Origin: JADFRG01 sp964590515
GTDB lineage: Bacteria > Chloroflexota > Anaerolineae > Anaerolineales > E44-bin32
Direction of reading: 5' to 3'
DNA: 40,789 nucleotides
Assembly: GCA_964590515.1 (NCBI GenBank)
Contig: CAZPZD010000020.1
Location: 1-40,789, forward strand
This document shows, piece by piece, positions 32,352 through 39,974 of the stretch. Every line of letters starts with the position of its first letter. Position 1 is the stretch's first letter. The notes below the pieces were generated by a model. It saw only the letters and a list, made by a program, of their open reading frames with translations. It did not search any database and was not told where the DNA came from. A program made the position numbers and the translations under genes.

Positions 32352-32369
32352 CTGTAAGCCAATTGCAAG
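32352..32369 (+). promoter_or_regulatory. heptamer direct repeat, OmpR/PhoB-type activator box
   Basis: CTGTAAG-CCAA-TTGCAAG is a head-to-tail repeat with 11-base period, placed 20 bases upstream of TATACACT. Sequence, spacing and distance to the -10 match the box at 12964-12981, so both promoters probably answer to one regulator. Confidence 0.5.
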
Positions 32370-32389
32370 GCGACCGGTTTGGGTTCTTC

Positions 32390-32397
32390 TATACACT
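32390..32397 (+). promoter_or_regulatory. -10 element of the small-protein/lipoprotein operon
   Basis: TATACACT contains overlapping TATACA and TACACT hexamers. There is no good -35; the end of the direct repeat occupies that position, as in class II activation. Expected start of the transcript is near 32403. Confidence 0.4.
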
Positions 32398-32412
32398 GAT
32401 TCGCAAAGCTCT

Positions 32413-32439
32413 GGGCGAGTGAGGAACCTCTACTCGCCC
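32413..32439 (+). repeat. 5'-leader hairpin
   Basis: GGGCGAGT pairs with ACTCGCCC, and the inner GAGG pairs with CCTC across an AA turn with one bulged T. The structure lies in the predicted leader, 16 bases before the ATG at 32455, and could influence translation or message stability. Confidence 0.45.
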
Positions 32440-32454
32440 GGTGTGTGAGGCCCG

Positions 32455-32724
32455 ATGGAAAGACCATTGACTGACGAAGACATCCTGACCTTCTTGCGGG
32501 TCAACAAGCGCCATTACGTCTCGCAGATCGAGCTGCTCCAGGCCGCGGCCCAGCTGCTGTGGCCGCATGGACCTCCGACCGACGCCGGCATGCGGCTCGC
32601 CCGGCTCGCTCTCCAGGAAGCCAATCACCCCCGGCCGCGCCCGGCATCACCGGCCACTGGCCCACGGCGCCAGAGCGGGCCGCTGGGCACCGGACCCCTT
32701 CCCCAAACCAGTCCACTCGGTTGA
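32455..32724 (+). CDS. small protein of unknown function (89 aa)
   Basis: Not recognised. Residues 1-55 look like a compact helical domain (PLTDEDILTFLRVNKRHYVS, then SQIELLQAAAQLL), and the last 35 are Pro/Gly/Arg-rich and probably disordered. There is no signal peptide. Support for it being a gene: it lies just behind a promoter with activator box and leader hairpin, and its TGA overlaps the TTG start of the lipoprotein gene (TTGA), the same coupling used elsewhere in the window. No strong ribosome site precedes the ATG. It may regulate or accompany the lipoprotein. Confidence 0.6.
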   Translation: MERPLTDEDILTFLRVNKRHYVSQIELLQAAAQLLWPHGPPTDAGMRLARLALQEANHPRPRPASPATGPRRQSGPLGTGPLPQTSPLG

Positions 32725-33110
32725 GCCTCTTGACAAAGGTCCTGCTCTTGGTCGGTCTATTGGCCGGCTCGTTGTTCGTCACGGGCTGTGGGCCAAATGA
32801 CACGGGTGTGCTGCAAGGGAACGTCACCCTGCTCAAAGTTGTAGAAAATGGCGCCCAGCAGCCCACGCCTACCCCGGATGAATTTGGGGTGCGCCAGATC
32901 GTCGTCAAGTCTAGCAACGGGCAGGTCGAGGTCGCCCGGGCCAGCGTCGATCCGCAGGGGAACTATTCGATCGTCCTGCTGGCCGGGCTGTACGTCGTCG
33001 ACATCAACTATGCTGGAGGCGATTTAGCCCAAGGGTTGCCGAAGACTGTACAGCTGGCCGCCGGGGAGACGATCCAGCTGGACGTGACGATCGACACGGG
33101 GCAGCGCTAG
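32721..33110 (+). CDS. small lipoprotein with carboxypeptidase-regulatory-like fold
   Basis: From the TTG start the product has 129 residues. It has a signal peptide with lipobox FVTGC (Cys23) and a Pro/Thr-rich patch (QQPTPTPDE, about 52-60). The C-terminal beta-domain (about 62-128) has ARASVDPQGNYSIVLLAG and a typical transthyretin-like turn, resembling carboxypeptidase regulatory-like domains. The frame is open far upstream, but only the TTG at 32721 puts the signal peptide at the N-terminus, and it overlaps the upstream stop (TTGA). It is an envelope protein, probably induced together with the small protein. Function unknown. Confidence 0.75.
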   Translation: MSLLTKVLLLVGLLAGSLFVTGCGPNDTGVLQGNVTLLKVVENGAQQPTPTPDEFGVRQIVVKSSNGQVEVARASVDPQGNYSIVLLAGLYVVDINYAGGDLAQGLPKTVQLAAGETIQLDVTIDTGQR

Positions 33111-33134
33111 CCTCACCTCCGCAACGGCACCGAT

Positions 33135-34397
33135 TCAGTCAGCTGGGGCCGTCCGCACCGCGCACCGGCCGAAGGTCCACCACCCGCTCAGCACCACCGC
33201 CGGAATCATCAGCCCCGCGCCGACCAGGCTGACCACCCCGTAGCCAAGCGATCCATAGACCACCCCGCTTGCCAGGCTGGCGATTCCGGAGGCCAGCCCG
33301 ATCAGCAAATCGTTGGTCCCCTGGGTGGGTGAACGCTCGGCCGGTGTCAATTGGTCGGAGAGCAACGCAGATCCCCCCACGAAGGTCAGATTCCAGCCCA
33401 GGCCAAGCAAGAAGAGTCCGGCGACCAGCCACGGGATCTGAGGGGAGGCCGGCGCGAGGACCAGCGCGAGTAAAGTGATCAGGGAACCGACGACCATCAC
33501 CGGCCCGCGCCCGACTCGATCGGTGAGCCGACCGGCAAGCGGTGCAAAGGCAAACATCCCCAAGGTGTGAGCGGAGAAGACCAGCGAAATTCCGGCGAGC
33601 GGATGCCCGTGGTCATGCATGTGCAGCGAAGTGATTCCCATAAGCATAATCATGACTGTTTGAGCCAGCACGACGGTTACGACCGCCACGATCACGCCAG
33701 GTAGCCGCGCCAGGCGCCGCCACGGACGAGCAGGTGCCTCCTCGGAGGATCCGAGATTCAAGTCCGACTCGATCCGCCGGCTGATCTCCATCGGCTCCGG
33801 CCGCAGTCCGGCGTACGCCGCGAGGACCGAGAGGACGATCAGTGGAATACCGAGCGCCACGGGGCCGGTCAATTCGTTCAACCCCAAGCCGGCGCCTGCC
33901 CGGCTGCTGGGACCAACCAGTAAAGGGCCCCCGACCGCGCCGAGGGTACCGCCCCAGACGACGAGCGAAATGGCCCGGCCGCGGGCCTCCGGGCGGCTGA
34001 CTTCCGCCGCGATGAAACGGGAGAGCTGCGAACCGGCCCGAGTCGCCCCGAGCGCCACGATCCCTAGCCCGAGCAATAGGATCGAACGGAACTCGATCGC
34101 CGCCGCGGTGAGGGCCACGCCGACTAGGCCGGTCGCCAGCGCGAGTGCCAGGCCGAGCCGCCGCCCCAGCCGATCCCAAAGTCCACCGAGCACGATCGCC
34201 GCGGCTGCGCCCGACAGCTGCAGCCCGGCGGAGGGTGCGCCGGCCCAGGCCGGGTCTCCCGTGAGGTCGGCTGCCACGATCGACAGCACGGTCGCCATGG
34301 CGATGACTGACGCAGAGACCAAGCTCTGGGCGACGAACAGCGTGCCGACGATCCGGCGGGCGGCGCGGGCGAGATCGATCTGCGGCTCCTGGGTCAT
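33135..34397 (-). CDS. major facilitator superfamily (MFS) transporter
   Basis: A 420-residue protein with about twelve transmembrane helices. It has the MFS loop motif LWDRLGRRLG after helix 2 (about 73-82) and its counterpart GRLTDRVGRGP in the second half (about 287-297). A charged cytoplasmic loop lies in the middle (about 203-228). A HMHDHGHP segment (about 258-265) lies after helix 7 and might bind metal. Substrate cannot be told; drug or metabolite efflux is typical. The start overlaps the stop of the response-regulator/kinase remnant (ATGA). It was probably once controlled by that two-component pair. Family secure, substrate unknown. Confidence 0.9.
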   Translation of the reverse strand: MTQEPQIDLARAARRIVGTLFVAQSLVSASVIAMATVLSIVAADLTGDPAWAGAPSAGLQLSGAAAAIVLGGLWDRLGRRLGLALALATGLVGVALTAAAIEFRSILLLGLGIVALGATRAGSQLSRFIAAEVSRPEARGRAISLVVWGGTLGAVGGPLLVGPSSRAGAGLGLNELTGPVALGIPLIVLSVLAAYAGLRPEPMEISRRIESDLNLGSSEEAPARPWRRLARLPGVIVAVVTVVLAQTVMIMLMGITSLHMHDHGHPLAGISLVFSAHTLGMFAFAPLAGRLTDRVGRGPVMVVGSLITLLALVLAPASPQIPWLVAGLFLLGLGWNLTFVGGSALLSDQLTPAERSPTQGTNDLLIGLASGIASLASGVVYGSLGYGVVSLVGAGLMIPAVVLSGWWTFGRCAVRTAPAD

Positions 34398-34618
34398 GGG
34401 CGCGGATTGTATCTTTCAGTGGGCAGCGTGAATCGCACGGTCGTCCCCGAGCCCGGATCGCTCGTCGCGCCGATCCGCACCACTCCGCCCTCCGGCGTGT
34501 GGCGCAGGGCATTCGCAAGTAGGTTGACCAGCACCTCCCGGATTCGGACGGGATTCAAGTTGGCCAACTTCATGATCTTCGCCTCATCTTCCACGATCAG
34601 GACAGTTCGCATGGTCAT
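34394..34618 (-). pseudogene. chimeric remnant of a response regulator and histidine kinase
   Basis: A 74-codon open frame. The first 19 codons (MRTVLIVEDEAKIMKLA after an MT start) are the classic N-terminus of an OmpR-type receiver, including the acidic pocket. From codon 20 the sequence is the end of a histidine kinase: VRIREVLVNLLANALRHTPEGG is the N-box of the ATPase domain, and DPGSGTTVRFTLP is the last strand. Receiver aspartate, DNA-binding domain, sensor, HisKA, and kinase G1, F and G2 boxes are all gone. This implies in-frame deletions near 34562 and 34460. The frame still overlaps the MFS start (ATGA). Neither activity can remain. A misassembly across similar sequences is the main alternative. 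Confidence 0.8.
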
Positions 34619-34970
34619 ACCAATTCAACCGCGACGCCTGGCCGGGCGCAACGATTGGTCCGTGGTTCAGGCCTTGGATTCTCCTTCCGGGCCATCGCCA
34701 GGGCCAAACCACCATGCGCATAGCCCCGAAAAAGAGGAAGAACAGGAGCGGGAAGACCAGACAGCCGAGCAGGCCAAAGCCTGGACCGAACGGGTGGAAC
34801 CCGTAACCGTAGCCAGGCGGTCTGACCGGCTCCTCGCCTGCCGCCGACTGAGCCAGGTCGTTGTCTACACAGGCGTTGTACGCCAACCAGGCGGCCCCGG
34901 CCGCGCCGAGGACGATGAGCAGCGCCAGCACCATTCCGCGCACCACACCAAACCTGCGCATTCCAATCAT
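34584..34970 (-). CDS. small membrane protein upstream of the two-component remnant
   Basis: A 128-residue protein with two hydrophobic segments (about 8-30 and 67-85). Between them is a Gly/Phe/Pro-rich PGYGYGFHPFGPGFGLLG stretch, a composition I associate with small proteins placed before response regulator/kinase pairs. The ATG has AGGAGGT 4 bases upstream. The last 33 bases or so run into the start of the response-regulator remnant, and the C-terminal tail looks unlike the family, so this gene may also have been damaged at its 3' end. A possible -10 (CATAAT or CACAAT) lies 30-50 bases upstream. Function unknown. Confidence 0.65.
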   Translation of the reverse strand: MIGMRRFGVVRGMVLALLIVLGAAGAAWLAYNACVDNDLAQSAAGEEPVRPPGYGYGFHPFGPGFGLLGCLVFPLLFFLFFGAMRMVVWPWRWPGRRIQGLNHGPIVAPGQASRLNWYDHANCPDRGR

Positions 34971-35062
34971 TGAAACCTCCTCCGGTATCAAGTCGTGAGC
35001 CATTGTGCACGGCGATTATGGAGGCACTGTGGAGGCGGGATGACTCGATTGTGGCGGAGGTC

Positions 35063-35071
35063 TGGTAGGAT
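35063..35071 (+). promoter_or_regulatory. extended -10 promoter of the ABC transporter operon
   Basis: TGGTAGGAT (TGn plus TAGGAT) ends 12 bases before the GTG start at 35084, implying a leader of only about 6 bases. It is divergent from the membrane-protein/MFS operon. Confidence 0.4.
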
Positions 35072-35083
35072 GGGCACGCCAGC

Positions 35084-36142
35084 GTGAACACTCTCCTATC
35101 CAGCGCCCGACGGGTCAATTGGGTTCGGCTCGCTCGGCTGACCGGTTATGCTGCAGCCGTCGGCGCCCTAGCGCTCTATGCGGTTTGGCCCTGGCTCCCG
35201 GGCGGGCGCGGGTCGCAACCTCGGACGATCGTCCTCTACGGTTTCAGCATCCTGGGTGAAGTGATGAACGAAGGTGTGCTTCCCGCTTTTCAAGCGGACT
35301 GGCAAGAGCGGCACGGCGAACGGATCGAATTCGCCACATCCTTCGCCGGTTCAGGTACGATCACCAATCAGATGATCCTGGGCGTGCCGGCCGACCTGGC
35401 CATTCTCTCGCTGGAGCTGGATGCGCTCCGGCTGGTCGAGGCGGGCGTGCTCGCCGGGCCGACCTGGAGCGAATCGCCTCACTCAGGAGTTCTCAATCGG
35501 ACCCCCTTCATCATCCTGGTTCGCCCCGGGAATCCAAAGAACATCCATGATTTTGCCGACCTGGCCCGGCCGGGGATCGAGGTTGTCCATCCGGACCCGC
35601 TGACTTCCGGAGGCGCCCAGTGGGCCATCCTGGCCGAATACGGTTCCGCGCTGCGGCGGACCGGCGACCCCGAGCAGGCCTATCAACAGCTTCTGGGGAT
35701 CTGGCGCAATGTGGTCGCCCAGTCCGCCTCGGCCCGCGGGGCCCGCACTCAATTCGAGAGCGGCTTCGGCGACGCACTGATCACCTACGAGCAGGAAGCG
35801 ATTTACGACCTGGCGCGAGGTCGGCTGGAAGCTGGGATCGTTTACCCGGCCAGCACCATTTTGAGCGAGCACATCGTCGTCACGGTCGAACGAAACATTC
35901 AATCCGATGAAGAGCAGCTCATCCAAGCATTCGTCGAGTTTCTGTGGGGGGACCAGGCTCAGCAGGTGTTTGTGGACCATGGGTTCCGCAGCGTCACCGA
36001 ATCGCTCAACTCCGCGAACCCGGACTTCGGGGTTATCGAGGACCCATTCACGGTTGCCGATCTCGGAGGGTGGCCCCAGGCGAAGGCCGAGATCATCGAC
36101 CGACTATGGCGAGGGCAAGTCTTAGAGGAGATCGGGCAGTGA
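35084..36142 (+). CDS. sulfate/thiosulfate-type ABC transporter substrate-binding protein
   Basis: A 352-residue periplasmic-type binding protein anchored by one N-terminal helix (about 17-36). It resembles the sulfate-binding family (Sbp/CysP): LYGFSILGEVMNEGVLPAFQ (about 51-70), FATSFAGSGTITNQMILGVPADL (about 84-106), VHPDPLTSGGAQWAIL (about 168-183) and ITYEQEAI (about 227-234). The family binds sulfate, thiosulfate or related oxyanions. The start is GTG with no ribosome site, consistent with a very short leader. The stop overlaps the permease start (GTGA). Specificity is inferred from family resemblance. Confidence 0.88.
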   Translation: MNTLLSSARRVNWVRLARLTGYAAAVGALALYAVWPWLPGGRGSQPRTIVLYGFSILGEVMNEGVLPAFQADWQERHGERIEFATSFAGSGTITNQMILGVPADLAILSLELDALRLVEAGVLAGPTWSESPHSGVLNRTPFIILVRPGNPKNIHDFADLARPGIEVVHPDPLTSGGAQWAILAEYGSALRRTGDPEQAYQQLLGIWRNVVAQSASARGARTQFESGFGDALITYEQEAIYDLARGRLEAGIVYPASTILSEHIVVTVERNIQSDEEQLIQAFVEFLWGDQAQQVFVDHGFRSVTESLNSANPDFGVIEDPFTVADLGGWPQAKAEIIDRLWRGQVLEEIGQ

Positions 36143-36969
36143 GCGCGGCTGGCAAGCGCAGTTCGACTGGCAACCCGGCCGCGCTGCCGGTCACCGTATT
36201 ACTGCTGGCACTCCTGCCGCTGCTGCTCATGCCGCTGGCGGCGGTGTTTATCTTTGCTGGCCGGGGAGGGCCGTTGGCCTTCCTCACCGCGCTGGGCCGG
36301 CCCGAGGCCCAGTTCGCCATGCGTTTCTCGATCCTGATCGCCGGTGCGGCAACCCTGGTGAACGTCGTGCTGGGTACTTTCACCGCTTACGTTCTGTCCA
36401 AGTTCCATTTCACCGGACGCCAAGCGCTCAGCGTTGTGGTCAATCTGCCCGTGGCGATCCCGACCGTGGTGGTTGGGACCTCATTGCTGCTGCTGTGGGG
36501 ACCCATCGGGTTGCTGGGTCGGGCGCTTGACCCGCTTGGGGTGCAGCCCATGTTCGCTCCAGCCGGCGTTCTGCTGGCCCACCTCTTTGTGACGTTTCCC
36601 TACATGCTGGGGGCGGTCAAGCCGGTGCTCGACGAACTGGAGCAGACCTACGAGGAGGCCGCTTACACCATCGGCGCGAACCGCTGGCAGACCTTTCGGT
36701 TTGTGATCTTGCCGGCCCTGCAGGGCGGGCTCTTTTCCGGAGCATTGCTCACGTTCGCTCACTCCCTCGGCGAGTTCGGAGCCACAGTCCTGGTAAGCGG
36801 GAACCTGCGGCTGCGCACCCAAACCGCACCGCTCTACATCTTCGCCCAATTCGAGGCCGGCAACATCGAGAACGCCAACGCGGTAGCCGCCACCCTAGCC
36901 GCCTTCTCCTTTGTGCTCTTCTTTATCCTGCTGCGGGTCACCGCCCGAAAGAGCCGGAATCAGGCCTGA
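36139..36969 (+). CDS. ABC transporter permease, sulfate (CysT/CysU) type
   Basis: A 276-residue permease with six transmembrane helices. The inner-membrane EAA loop is visible as YEEAAYTIGANRWQTFRFVILP (about 171-192), the coupling site for the ATPase. The N-terminus is cytoplasmic and short. The GTG start overlaps the binding-protein stop (GTGA), and the stop overlaps the ATPase ATG (TGATG). True sulfate importers usually have two different permeases, CysT and CysW; only one is present here, so it may form a homodimer. Molybdate or tungstate transport is therefore an alternative. Confidence 0.9.
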   Translation: MSAAGKRSSTGNPAALPVTVLLLALLPLLLMPLAAVFIFAGRGGPLAFLTALGRPEAQFAMRFSILIAGAATLVNVVLGTFTAYVLSKFHFTGRQALSVVVNLPVAIPTVVVGTSLLLLWGPIGLLGRALDPLGVQPMFAPAGVLLAHLFVTFPYMLGAVKPVLDELEQTYEEAAYTIGANRWQTFRFVILPALQGGLFSGALLTFAHSLGEFGATVLVSGNLRLRTQTAPLYIFAQFEAGNIENANAVAATLAAFSFVLFFILLRVTARKSRNQA

Positions 36970-38855
36970 TGTCGATCACGCTCTCCGATCTCACCAAGCA
37001 TTACCGCAGCCAATTGGTGGTGAGCCACGTCTCGCTTGAGATTGAGGAGGGCGAACTCTTCGTGCTGCTGGGCAGCAGTGGAAGCGGCAAAAGCACGATC
37101 CTGCGCATGATCGCGGGTCTGGTCCCACCGGACGCGGGCCGAATCGAACTCAACGGGATTGACGTGACTGACCTGGCTCCCCAACGACGGGGGGTCGGAT
37201 TCGTCTTCCAGAATTACTCGGTCTTCCGTCACATGACCGCCGCCCGCAACGTCGAATTCGGCTTGCGAATCCGCGGCGAGGCTCCCGCTGAGCGGCTCCG
37301 ACGGGTGGAGCAGCTATTGGAGTTGGTCGGGTTGGTTGGGCTGGGCGACCGCTACCCCGATCAGCTCTCGGGAGGGCAGCTGCAGCGGGTGGCGCTGGCC
37401 CGGGCACTGGCTTACCGGCCAGCCGTGCTGCTACTCGACGAACCATTCGGTGCGCTGGACGTGAAGATTCGGGCCCAATTGCGGCAAAGCCTGAAAGAGA
37501 TTCAGAAACAGCTGGGGGTCACGACGGTCCTGGTAACCCATGACCAGGAGGAGGCCTTCGAGCTGGCCGATCGGATCGGCGTTCTTGAACATGGTCACCT
37601 GGTGGAAGTGGCGACCCCAGAGGCGCTTTATCATCGGCCACGCAGCGAATATGCCGGCTCGTTTGTAGGCAGCGGGAATGTGTTGGTGGGCCGCATCGAA
37701 GGTGGCCAGATCCGGCTGGGGTCGGCGGTCTGGCCGTTTCCGGCCGGCGCGCCGCAGCACGTGGAGGCGGCCCCGGTGCGAGTGCTCTTCCGACCAGAGA
37801 CGGTGGTCTTACACCAGGGCCCCTTTCCGGAGGGCAGCGGGGTGTACGTCCTCGGTCGGGGACGGGTGGGTGCTTCGATCTTTGCCGGACCGTCGTTGCG
37901 GCTGCGGCTGGAGCTCGAAGGGCTGCAGGGGGTGCGACCGCTTGCCCCTCCCGTCCCTTATGGGGAAGTCAAGACCATCATCGAGGCGGTGATCCCGAGC
38001 CGCTCGCCGATGGAACTCGCCGAGTTGGGGGAGGATTTGTGGGTGGGGGTCCGCGAGTACCACGTGCTGGAACCTTCCGGGCTGAAGGTCTTAATTCTCT
38101 GGGATCCACGGCCTCAGGGGGTCGCCGCGCTGGAGCTGGGAACCCGGATTGCCAGCATCACCGGCGGGCGGGCCTGCCTGCTCACTCTCGCGGCCGACGA
38201 GCAGAGCGCGATCTCAGCGCGGCAGGAGCTCCGCACGTGGGTGGAGGAGCAGCAGCCGGCCTGGCCGCAGCTTGAGCTTCGGGTGCGGCCGGGTCCGAAG
38301 TCGGTGGCGCCGCTGCTGGAAGAGGCGCAGGTGGGGGAATACGACCTGGTCGTCGTGCCGGGCCCGAGTCCGGATTCGTTGTTCGCCAGCGCCCTCGCCC
38401 AAGGGATTTTGGAAATCGCCTCCATCCCGGTGCTGCTGGTCAAAGAGGCAGGTTCTCGCCTTGAGCGGATGCTGATCTGCACCGGGGCCGGCGAACCGGG
38501 GAAGGCCGACGTGGTCTTCGGTGGACGGCTGGCGCGACATGCGCGGGCCAAAGTCACCGTGCTTCATCTGTATCCCCCCGGAGCCGAGAGTCTGATCGTG
38601 GAGCGGGGGGCCCGGCATCTCGAGCAGGCTTGCGCTTCGCTGGAGGCGCTCGGGGTGGCCTGCGAGACCCGGCTTGCCGCGCACGCCTCGCCGGCCCAGG
38701 GGATCCTCGAGCAGCTGGTTTCGGGTAACCACGACTTGCTGGTCATTGGCGCCCCGCCCCGGCGAGATCTGCGGCGGCCCAGCTCGACCGATCTGACTTC
38801 GCAAATCGTGGAACGGGCTAACCGCCCGGTGCTGATCGTCCCACGGACCGAGTGA
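36969..38855 (+). CDS. ABC transporter ATPase fused to two universal-stress-protein-like domains
   Basis: A 628-residue protein. Residues 1-235 form a complete ABC ATPase of the CysA/ModC type: Walker A GSSGSGKST (35-43), signature LSGGQ (133-137), Walker B LLLDEP (154-159) and switch H191. A TOBE-like regulatory region follows (about 236-368), with the MOP-type segment RVLFRPETVVL. Two tandem alpha/beta domains of the UspA fold complete the protein (about 371-494 and 495-628). Each runs from a strand such as KVLILWDP or RMLICTGAG to IPVLLVKEA or RPVLIVPRTE. The nucleotide-binding glycine motif is degenerate in both. It is the last gene of the importer operon. The fusion may make uptake respond to stress or nucleotide levels. 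Confidence 0.9.
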   Translation: MSITLSDLTKHYRSQLVVSHVSLEIEEGELFVLLGSSGSGKSTILRMIAGLVPPDAGRIELNGIDVTDLAPQRRGVGFVFQNYSVFRHMTAARNVEFGLRIRGEAPAERLRRVEQLLELVGLVGLGDRYPDQLSGGQLQRVALARALAYRPAVLLLDEPFGALDVKIRAQLRQSLKEIQKQLGVTTVLVTHDQEEAFELADRIGVLEHGHLVEVATPEALYHRPRSEYAGSFVGSGNVLVGRIEGGQIRLGSAVWPFPAGAPQHVEAAPVRVLFRPETVVLHQGPFPEGSGVYVLGRGRVGASIFAGPSLRLRLELEGLQGVRPLAPPVPYGEVKTIIEAVIPSRSPMELAELGEDLWVGVREYHVLEPSGLKVLILWDPRPQGVAALELGTRIASITGGRACLLTLAADEQSAISARQELRTWVEEQQPAWPQLELRVRPGPKSVAPLLEEAQVGEYDLVVVPGPSPDSLFASALAQGILEIASIPVLLVKEAGSRLERMLICTGAGEPGKADVVFGGRLARHARAKVTVLHLYPPGAESLIVERGARHLEQACASLEALGVACETRLAAHASPAQGILEQLVSGNHDLLVIGAPPRRDLRRPSSTDLTSQIVERANRPVLIVPRTE

Positions 38856-38876
38856 GCGCCGGCCTCGCCTTAACCA

Positions 38877-39974
38877 TCACTCCACCCGGCCCGCGGCAAG
38901 CTCCCGCACGACGATATCTCCGATCTCATTCGTTCTCAGGCCACTGCGGGCGTCCACGGACGGGATCCGCCTCGAGCGAAGCTGGCTCACGATGGCCCGT
39001 TCCACCCGCTGCGCAGCGGGCTTTTCTCCCAAGAACTCAAGCATCATCGCCGCCGCGGCAATCGCCCCCAACGGACTGGCGACATTCTGGCCCGCGTATT
39101 TCGGCGCCGAACCATGGATTGGCTCGAACATGCCTGCCTGCTCGGGATGAATGTTGCCCGAGGCCGCGATACCCATCCCCCCCTGGATCATCGCCCCGAG
39201 GTCGGTCAGGATGTCGCCAAACAGGTTGGTGGTCACGATCACCTCGAACCACTCCGGGTTCTTGACCATCCACATGCAGCAGGCGTCGACGTAGGCGTGA
39301 TCGCGCTCGACTTGGGGGAACTCGGCCTCCCCGAGCTCGGCGAAGGTTCGGGTCCAGAGATCGTGCGCCCGGACCGCATTGGCCTTGTCCACCAGGGTGA
39401 CTTTGGGCGGGCGGGATGGGGCGCCAGCCGCCTGCCGCTGACGATCACGTTCCAAAGCCAACTGGAATGCATAGCGGATGATCCGTTCGACACCCTTGCG
39501 GGTGTAGATCATTTCTGCGATGGCAACCTCGTCCGGGGTTCCTTTCTTGAAGATGCCGCCGAGTCCTACGTAAGCGTCCTCAGTATTCTCACGCACGACA
39601 ACGAAATCAACATCTTCGGGGCGTTTGTCCTTGATCGGGCAGAGGTGTTCGGCGTAGAGCTTAATCGGCCGCAGGTTGACGTAGAGGTCGAGGCCGAATC
39701 GCAGACCCATGATCACCGATCGCTCGACGAGGCCCGGCTCGACGTCGGGGTGGCCGATCGCCCCCAGGTACACCGCGTCGAGGGTCCGCCACTCGTCGAT
39801 CACCCGGTCAGGGACGAGCTCCTTCGTGCGCAGATAATATTCGCCGCTGTACGGATATTCGACGAACTCGAACCCAAAGCCATCCGCGGCGGCTTGCAGG
39901 ACCTTCAGGCCCTCTCTGACGACCTCGGGGCCAATGCCATCGCCGGGGATGACTCCGATCGTGTGGGTTCTCAA
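38877..39974 (-). CDS. leuB: 3-isopropylmalate dehydrogenase
   Basis: LeuB oxidizes and decarboxylates 3-isopropylmalate with NAD+ in leucine synthesis. The 365-residue product shows GVIPGDGIGPEVV (about 7-19), LRPIKLY (about 101-107), VVRENTEDAYVG (about 126-137) and the Lys of LVDKANAVR (about 191-199). It also has the metal-binding ILTDLGAMIQGGMG region and the NAD-binding EPIHGSAPKYAGQN. Tartrate or homoisocitrate dehydrogenases share the fold, but the neighbouring leuD supports LeuB. The start is TTG, overlapping the hemerythrin-like gene's stop (TTGA). It ends 21 bases from the convergent ABC ATPase stop. Confidence 0.92.
   Translation of the reverse strand: MRTHTIGVIPGDGIGPEVVREGLKVLQAAADGFGFEFVEYPYSGEYYLRTKELVPDRVIDEWRTLDAVYLGAIGHPDVEPGLVERSVIMGLRFGLDLYVNLRPIKLYAEHLCPIKDKRPEDVDFVVVRENTEDAYVGLGGIFKKGTPDEVAIAEMIYTRKGVERIIRYAFQLALERDRQRQAAGAPSRPPKVTLVDKANAVRAHDLWTRTFAELGEAEFPQVERDHAYVDACCMWMVKNPEWFEVIVTTNLFGDILTDLGAMIQGGMGIAASGNIHPEQAGMFEPIHGSAPKYAGQNVASPLGAIAAAAMMLEFLGEKPAAQRVERAIVSQLRSRRIPSVDARSGLRTNEIGDIVVRELAAGRVE

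Noticed and set aside
35003..35055. Weak TTGTGNN heptamers before the ABC operon, considered as a third activator box
   Set aside because: They are 22-24 bases apart, deviate in the core (GTGG instead of GTAAG) and are not followed by a -10 at 20 bases.
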